Below the pieces are notes generated by a model. That model was not told where the DNA came from and ran no database searches. It worked only from the letters and a program-made list of their open reading frames with translations. 64,000 nt of DNA, from assembly GCF_000283155.1 (NCBI RefSeq), contig NW_004454159.1, forward strand, positions 18,831,206 to 18,895,205, given 5' to 3'. Origin of the DNA: Ceratotherium simum simum (taxonomy: Eukaryota; Chordata; Mammalia; Perissodactyla; Rhinocerotidae). The translations under genes and the position numbers were made by a program. Shown in pieces: positions 56,521 to 64,000 of this stretch; positions within the stretch are counted from its first letter, which is position 1; every line of letters starts with the position of its first letter.

Positions 56521-59500
56521 GGTGCTCCTGTCATTTCCCTTCACTACTTCATGTTTCTTAAACCAGCACTAGAGGCTAGGTGCTCTGATTTCTAGCCCAG
56601 AGCCCTTTTTGTCTACACCAGACAGTATAAATAGCAACAGGAAAGGACGGACTTCACTTGGAATTCCTGGACTTGGGAAGATTGGCATGAGAAAGGCCAG
56701 AGAAGTTTTGTGCCGAGGGCTGGACTGTGTTCTGGTAAACTTAGACTAAACTAGTCAGGGGTGGTTTTAGTGAGGCAGTGGCCGCCCTTCCAATTCTTGC
56801 AAACAAAGATCTGACAAATCCATCCTGCAAAGGTTGTGGGCAAAGAAAAAACATTTCCACTGAGGAAGCATTACTGTTTCTTGCAATGAAACTGGGTGAA
56901 AGGGAGTGCAGTCTGCCTTACTAAGGCCAAATGAGCTGTCATGACTGCTGGGAGGGGCCATCATGCCTTAGTTGACTTTAAGGGTTTAAAGGGCAATGCT
57001 TAGATATTGCAGATTCCGAGAAACTAGAAGAAAATAAGATTGTTTTTCTTCATTTTACACATCTGAAATGGATAAGGCTCAAGGAGAGGAATCTATTCCA
57101 CGATCTGTGGCTTCCAAAGAGTAGCCCAATGCACAGTTTCTGGGAGTGGCTTCTTCATAAGGGATGTTTATCATTCTTCAGTGTCTGAATAAGAGCCCGG
57201 CTTTCTCGCCTCCACACCAGGTCCTCCCTCCCACAGCATGCGTTACAGAGCTGCGCTACATGGAGCTGCTCCCTGTCTCATCCAACTTGAACTTAGGAAA
57301 CACATGCTTTTTTTTTTTTTCAATTTAAAAAATTTTGCATAAATGAGCTTAGGGGAGTGTATGCATTTTCTATTTGACCAATGAAGCCTGGAGGTGTTGA
57401 CAAGAGGAATAGTGACCATGTTTGAAGATCAGTCATAGACTTTGTTAGAAAAACCCAGATAGATCTAGCTTTTGGGATTAATAGTTAATTTACATCATAG
57501 CTGATGGAACAATTAAAGCTGCCCACGTATTTTTGTAAATGATTAGAAAAATTTCCAACCACTTACTATGAAAATTTATGACATATACAAAGTAGGCAGA
57601 AGGATGATTATCCACTCATGGCTATTCTTGTTTCAGTTAGATGCCTGCCCATTCCTCCCACCTCCTATTTATTTTGAAGCACATCCCAACATTATCTTTG
57701 CATCTGTTAACTATAGCTCTTGAAGATACATATTCTTTTTTTTTAAGATAAACACAATACCAATATCAAACCCAAAAGGATTAACAATTGTAATTGATTT
57801 AAAAAATAAGTGAAATCTAGCTGTTCTACAATAATATGTAATGTATCAGCATTACATATTTTTATTGAAGAGTAGCAGGAAATGCCCCCCCCAAAGATGC
57901 TACTTCGGTATATTGATTATTTTGAGCTGCAGGCACTTGAAGAACAGCAAATGCAGGGAGAGGCTTTCTCTGAACTCCCCTTATCTGCCACAGACAGATC
58001 CTCCAAAACGAACTCAATTGTCCTAAATCTCCTCCCAAGAATTTCATCAACCAGGGAGGACTGACTCATCACAAGAGAGGAGACCAGAAGTCAACACCAC
58101 TTCCAAACAAACTTTGTCACAAACTATCATATCTCCCATCTATTCTTCTATGGGCCCTTCATCTTTCCTAAAAACCATTGACTCTCCTGAGAGGCCTACA
58201 TCCTCCCTCTTTTCCCTAGTAAGATGGTATTTAGTCCTAAATTCTAAGCCACCTAGGGAGTCACTCATTTTACCCTGGGTATTTGCCATGTATCCATGAG
58301 GTGTACATGTTGATAAACTTCTGTTTGTTTTTCTCTTGTTAATCTGTCTTTTATTATGGGAATCTTAGCTAAGAATTCAGAAGGGTAGAGGGAAAATTAT
58401 TTTTCCTCCTCTCCAGTATTTAGGATTGGAGTGGACTAAATCATCTCTAGGCACATTGCTGGATATTTGAGTATCCAGTATGGGACCTGGGAGAGTACAC
58501 ATTCCCTGCATTAGTCCACATGGCTGTCGCCAGCTTGGCAATAGGAAGTACCCACTTTGATATCTCCACATGCTGGGGTCTTTTTTCTCTTGGGGCCTAG
58601 CTACTCGGGCTAGTCTGAGGAGAGGAAGAAACAGAAATGACATTCCCTAATTTCAACACCTGGGCCACATTAGGTTTTCTTGGGGATGGAGGAAAAGAGA
58701 TTAGCAATTACACGGGTCAACAAGAAGCTAGCTGTAATTGTGAGTGGAACGTAGCTAACTGAATGAGCTACCATGACTCCAGGTGGGATGATGGAGCCAC
58801 ACCTGTATCCTTCCTGGCCTCATGCTGCAGCTGTTCCTCTCCAATCCCCCACCCCACCTAAGGGACAGTCTGGAGAGAAACCTGAGCAGCAGCCGACACA
58901 GGTGGTGATGTGATATAGCTCAATGCCCATTTCCTCTGGCCCATTCATTACTATGTGTCAGTGGGGCCTTGGGCTGTGAGATTGTCTGGGCTTTCCCATA
59001 GACATGCTTATTTGCCTTTGAGAAACTGCAGGGTTAGGTAAGACCCCCTGAGCACAGAAAAGTGACAATTCTGCACCCATCTCAAAAGCAAGCAGTATGG
59101 AGTTCCAGGTGCAAAGATCAGCTCTCTCAAAAGTATTAGATTCTCAGAATTTGTCAACCATAAATATATGCCACAAATAGTACCTCCTCCTTATCTTTGC
59201 AAGAGGTTCTTGCCAATTCTTAGAAAAATTTACAGAATTCTGTTCACGGAAAACAGCTCTTACGTAACAATAACTCCTACCCTCCCCTTGAATGCTTCAG
59301 ATACCAAACAGGCAGGGTACCTCAGAAAGGACACTGTGGAAATATCTTTTCTAAGCTGGAAGGCCAGCTTGTTTTTAAGGCAGCTATCTGCATAGTACAG
59401 TTTGCTTAATAGTGGGAGATAATGGGAACGGCCCCTCTTTCGTACTGTCCCTGAATCCCCTTACCACTGTAAGGGGTATGCATGTCCCTCCAGCCCCCAC

Positions 59501-60140
59501 CCCAATGTGCCTCACCTATATTTCTTTGGAATAATCTTCTTTGAAACCGTAAGCCAGGACGGGAGTAGGGGTGGGTGGAAGGCATCTCTATCTTTTACTG
59601 TTATGAATGTAACAACACAAATGTATGAAGTCACTGATGGCATCTTTCCATCACAGCTGAGAGAAAGCTGGTTTTATGGAGGGGAGACAGCAAAGGTCCT
59701 GTGCAGGAAAGTCATTAACTGTGTCAACATCTCCACTGGGACAGCAGTGGGTGATTGGATATAAGGTGTCTTTGGAGGCAGATGAAAGGAGAGATGTGAA
59801 AGAGGATGTGGGAGGGCCCTGCAGCCTCAACATTTTGCCTGGAGGGGCCTGTTGTCTTTTAACTAATGGGACTAATTTAACTAATGGAACTATTTAACTA
59901 ATGGGACTCTGGCTCAGGACATAAATACACAGACTGAAACACTTAGCAAAACCAGGACTGAGAATACAAATAAGGCTGAAGAACTTTTCTCTCCCCTATG
60001 ACGGGTCATTTTAGGTGTGCTTGAACCATATGGTTTCTGGTAAGATCAGTCTGTGAACTCCATAAACTAGTAGTTCTCAAGGTGGGGCCTAAGGAACTTA
60101 TTTGTCAGAAACACCTGGGGATTGGGGGAGGGAGGTTTAT
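56521..60140. other. Upstream region, no gene recognised
   Basis: No conserved exon or family repeat recognised. A T-run lies at 57308-57320. Short internal repeats of taactaatggga-like units lie near 59857-59905. Confidence 0.4.
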
Positions 60141-60407
60141 TTTATTTTTCTTTAACATTTTTAAAATTTTATTTATTTATTTATTTTGTGAGGAAGATCA
60201 GCCCTGAGCTAACATCCATGCCAATCCTCCTCTTTTTGCTGAGGAAGACCAGCCCTGAGCTAACATCCGTGCCCATCTTCCTCTACTTTATGTGGGACAC
60301 TGCCACAGCATGGCCTGTGCGGTGAGTCTATGCACACCCGGGATCCGAACCCGGGCTGCCAGCAGCGGAGCGCTCGCACTTAACCGCTACGCCACGGGGC
60401 CGGCCCC
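60141..60407 (-). repeat. ERE SINE with perfect target duplication
   Basis: Minus-strand copy with a TTTATTTATT tail, two gaggaaga blocks, and the head ending cgccacggggccggcccc. A 15-bp duplication, gggagggaggtttat, is at 60126-60140 and 60408-60422. Confidence 0.97.
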
Positions 60408-60556
60408 GGGAGGGAGGTTTATAAAAATGCACATTCTTAGTCCTACTTCAGACTCTTTTAAGACTTAAGTCGTATACCCACTAAAACCTTGGAACTACTG
60501 AGCTGAGTGTCAACCAAGCCAAGATTATTGGGCCAAGCGAGAAGCGAATCAATTAC

Positions 60557-60632
60557 CTTTGTTTCTTTCACGTAGCATCTTTACAAGGCGGGCTGGGACA
60601 CAGTGGTCAATTATCAGCACAAACTCATACTT
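60557..60632 (-). other. Candidate orphan exon (weak)
   Basis: On minus, TTATTTTTTCAG precedes a 76-bp stretch open in one frame only (KYEFVLIIDHCVPARLVKML, then RERNK) and followed by GTAATT. It ends in phase 1, while GRAMD2B exon 1 needs phase 2, so a direct coding join would not work. It may be chance, a noncoding 5' exon or an unknown transcript. Confidence 0.2.
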
Positions 60633-61249
60633 CTGAAAAAATAATCCCCATTAATAATGAATATGAAATGCTACCTTCAGGAATGAAGTTTCTATACCAG
60701 TTAAATGGACTATCCAAAATCAAATACAAACATGTTTGAGTTTTCTTCAGGAGATACAATTACTGGTGATTTTTGTTTTATTTTTTGCTATGATCTGTGG
60801 TTGTCAAGGTTACCACAACGAGCTTCTCATAATCATAGATGATAATTTGTTTAAAAGTTCTTTTAAAAGGAGAAGAAGGAAAAGGGACCACACTGGATTT
60901 TGAGACATCAGTTATGCACAATATCTTAAACTAGAGCAGCTTGAGAATAATCATTTTTAGGGATTTAGGGAGGGATTTTAAGCAAGAGGCTCACAGGAAG
61001 TCTAGAAGTTTTATAACGCATAAATTTGAATATACCTTGGAAAATGCATTTTAAATAGGGTTTTGAATGAGTTTGTTTCAAAATTACGACTGATGATTAT
61101 GAGTTAATGGGTTAATGTGCTCAATTTAAATCCTATAACTTGAGAACACATCATGACAAGCCATGAGTCTATCTTCTATCACGTAGATTTAGCCTGGATA
61201 TTCTCACATGCTTATTCTTTCAGAAGAATTTTAGAATCATTCTGTAATG

Positions 61250-61560
61250 TTTTCTCAAGACAGTCATTGAGGTTTTGTTTGGTTGCATTGAACTTATAAA
61301 TTTAAGGAACACAGCTATCTTTATAATGTTAAGTTTACCTTTTAAAGAAGGTAAACCTCTCCATTTAAGTTGTCTCCTTTAGTAGGTGTATTGTTTTACT
61401 TTAAGTCCTATTAAATTTATTTCTGGGTATTTTATATTTTTTGTTGCCTGTCTGTACCTTCTCCTCGAATTTATTTTTTTACTTTGTTATTGTTGGTAAA
61501 AAAGATAATTGATTTTTAACATTTTTCTGATAATGTCAGCTTATTGAATACTCTTGTTTC
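61250..61560 (-). mobile_element. L1 LINE ORF2 fragment
   Basis: gttgcattgaacttataaat, ctatctttataatgttaagt, aaatttatttctgggtattt read as reversed L1 ORF2. Decayed. Confidence 0.7.
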
Positions 61561-61599
61561 TAATTGTTTTTCCGTCAGTTCACTTGAGTTTAAAAAGTA

Positions 61600-63165
61600 A
61601 AATCAATTTTCACCTATACTTAGCATACAGAAAATCCAACCTCCTGTGCGTTACCCTTGATCTAGCTGCACTTAATGTTCCTTATTGCCTTCATCCTCTG
61701 ATCACTCCTTTTCCTGAGAACTTTGACACCTGGATCCTTCAACGTCCATGTGGATGGCATCCAACAACTTGGCATTAACTCCAGTGACCTTTACTTTCAC
61801 TTCGTCAATGTCTGGCTTTCATCATCGCTCAGATTGCTCCATACAGAAATCCTCTGTCGATATGACGTCTCTAACCTCCCCCTGTCTGCCCATAATCTTC
61901 TATCCTTCCAGTTCCCGCCCCTCACCACTCCCAGCACATGTAGTTTTCAGCCTCAGAGACAGACAACAGTCCTTGCTATTTCCATGTTCTTCTAGTCTAT
62001 CCATCCCTTCTGGACTTATTTCCTCAAGCAGCTCAGACCATAAATGTGATTGATCACCTTAAGTTTCCAATTATGCCAGTCCTTCTGCACACCCTCTCAC
62101 CATCAACACCCCATGATCAGCTCAAAATTAGCCTTTTTAACTTCTAATCCCTGGATTCTGGGCACTGTTGAAGAGGGAAAAATTAGCCTTTATCGTGGAT
62201 TGGTGCCTTTTCTGTCACAGCTGGGCCCTCAGCAGTCTTTGGACATCTTCCTCTCCTATTCCCTCAACTTGTATTCCAAACACCCGCTGTGCTCAAGCCC
62301 CTAACCAAACACAACTCATCCCTCTGGATGAAAGGGGCCATGTCACAACTTCGCTAAGAAAACTGAAAATTGAAGTATTCAGACGAGTGCAGTCACATGT
62401 CGTCCCCTGACCTAAAATCACCTATATCTGCACCTGAGCTGCATCAGTATGTGCCTCCACTTTCAGAAGACAAGGTCTCTCTCTGATTAATGTTCAAGCC
62501 CATTTTCTGATACCTCTGGGCTTGGTCTATCAGTTATTCCATCTTTTTGTCTTTTCCCTCTCTGCTGGCTCTTTCTCCTAGTTTATGTACAGGCTCACAA
62601 GGCTCTCTCATCTAAAAACCAAAACCTTCCTTCGACCTTACTTCCTCTAGTTACCTTCCTCTCTTTCCTTCACTTCTCAGACAAGTCCCAAAGCCATAGT
62701 CTACCCACGATGTGTCTGCTTCCTCATTTCCCACTAACCCAGTCCACTATAGTCCAGCCTCTATTCTCATTGCTCCACTAAAATTTCTCTGGCCAAGTTC
62801 ACCGGTGATCTTTGTGTTATTAAATGCCAAGGGCATTTCAGTTCTCTTAATGCTGCTACTGGTAGCACCTGCCACTGTTGACTATCTCTTGCGAGTCTCC
62901 TTCTCTTGTTTGTTCATGTTTCTATTCTGTTTAATTTTATGTTTGTTTTGTTTTGTTTTCTGTTGTGCTATTTATTCTCCAACACCTTTGTGACCTCTTC
63001 TTTTGCCTTTTATCCCAATATAGGATTATTCCTAGGTTCTCTCTTTGGTCCTGTACTCTTCTCTCCATTGGAAAATGACATCCACTCTCATGATTTTAAC
63101 TATCACCTATATGCTGACAATTCCCAAATCTCCCAGCTCTGATCTTTTGGAGTGTTTTCTGACAA
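61600..63165 (+). mobile_element. L2 LINE ORF2 fossil with reverse-transcriptase remnant
   Basis: Plus-strand sense L2. The segment at 62900-63142 reads GSLFGPVLFSPLEND, then FNYHLYADNSQIS, the L2 reverse-transcriptase region with the catalytic Y-A-D-D box changed to Y-A-D-N near 63108-63119. The preceding 1.3 kb has L2-like pyrimidine-rich wording (aagttcaccggtgatctttg, ccactgttgactatctcttg). Stops and frameshifts make it inactive. The left boundary is approximate. Confidence 0.68.
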
Positions 63166-63214
63166 CCAATTCTCTGATTCTCCAGACACCAACTGGGTAT
63201 CCAACAATTCAATT

Positions 63215-63890
63215 CAATTCAGTTCTGACACGAACTACCTGGAGTTAGCACAGACCCCACAGGTTAAGGCTCAGTCCCACAAGACAGCCCCCACTTCAGA
63301 TGCCAGCTCCAAGTCCCAGGCCAACTGGCTATAAATCAGAGGTTCCCATGATCCTCTCATTAGGTTCAATAATTTGCTAGAACGGCTCACAGAACTCAGG
63401 GAAATGCTTAACTTACATTTACCAATTTATTATAAAGGATACGACTCAAGAACAGCCAGGTGGAAGAGATGCATGGGGCAAGGTGTGGGGGCGTGTGGAG
63501 CTTCCAAGCCCTCTCTGGGTGCATTACCCTCCCAGCACCTTGATGTATTCACTAATCTGGAAGCTCCTCAAATATTGCTGTTCAAGAGTTTTTACAGCAT
63601 TTAATCTCCAGGGCCCCACCCCTCCCAGGAGGTTGGGGGGGGGACTGAAAGCTCCCAATCTCTAATCACTTGGCCTTTCAGGTGACCAGCCTCATCCTGA
63701 GGCTATCTAGGGGCCCTATCCTAAATCGCCTCATTAGCATAAACTCAGGTGTGATCAAAAGGGGCTCATTATGAATAACAAAACACTACTATCACTCAGG
63801 AAATTCCAATTTTAGTGTCTCTGTGCCAGGAATTAAGGACAAAGATAAAATATATTTCTTATTATAGCACAGACCTCCATCCCACTCTTG
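63215..63890. repeat. Possible ERV-type LTR
   Basis: agaacggctcacagaactca, ccaatttattataaaggata, cctcattagcataaactcag and ctcaggaaattccaatttta read like an old mammalian LTR. I am not sure of the family or the orientation. Confidence 0.4.
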
Positions 63891-64000
63891 ATTTTTATAA
63901 AAGGGAACTCATCATTTTAATACCCCAAATCTCCTTTTCCTTCTACCTTCCATGGCTTGCTTAATGGCACCACAAACCAAGCAGCCTTCCTGGGAAGAGA

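Noticed and set aside
1..64000. CRISPR arrays, bacterial operons, phage or defence systems
   Set aside because: All tandem or dispersed repeats are eukaryotic SINEs, LINEs or microsatellites; there are no spaced direct repeats and no prokaryotic genes.

Overview
This is a vertebrate nuclear window. It has a typical mammalian intron/exon architecture, MIR, L2, MER5A and L1 relics, and no prokaryotic gene organisation. About nineteen copies or fragments of a tRNA-derived SINE beginning GGGGCYGGCCC and continuing (cgtgg)CTTAGCGGTTAAGTGC match the equine repetitive element (ERE) family, which is restricted to Perissodactyla. The host is therefore a horse, rhinoceros or tapir relative, most likely an equid or rhino. 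No bacterial or viral genome segment is present.

The one clear functional gene is GRAMD2B (older name GRAMD3), on the minus strand. Thirteen coding exons were read by hand from about 41.0 kb (5') down to 13.1 kb (stop codon). Their splice phases all match. They give a 416-residue protein if the ATG at 41012-41014 is used. The protein has an acidic/serine-rich N-terminus, one GRAM domain, a serine-rich linker, one C-terminal transmembrane segment and a short coiled-coil-like tail. The 3' UTR probably ends near 11.9 kb. An alternative, more distal first exon, known to me from the human protein, was not found and is presumably outside the window or unrecognised.

Layout: 1-2640, intergenic, nothing recognised apart from a tRNA-like relic; 2641-3715, a decayed, 5'-truncated SNX15 retrocopy (minus); 3716-11890, intergenic, packed with EREs, two L1 fragments and a possible LTR; 11895-41014, GRAMD2B, whose introns hold a 2.9-kb L1 relic, a cluster of three abutting EREs, MER5A and several MIRs; 41015-64000, the region upstream of GRAMD2B (perhaps intron 1 of a longer transcript), holding EREs (one nested inside another), a SINE with a tRNA-Glu head and an RTE-type tail, L2 fossils including a reverse-transcriptase remnant, and a possible LTR at the right edge.

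Target-site duplications could be read directly for most EREs. They give a relative chronology: ERE into L1, young ERE into old ERE, and three separate ERE insertions into one site about 43 bp long before insertion. I did not find a new biological system. The most notable points are the dual-use first exon of GRAMD2B, the tRNA-Glu/RTE SINE, and the SINE cluster.
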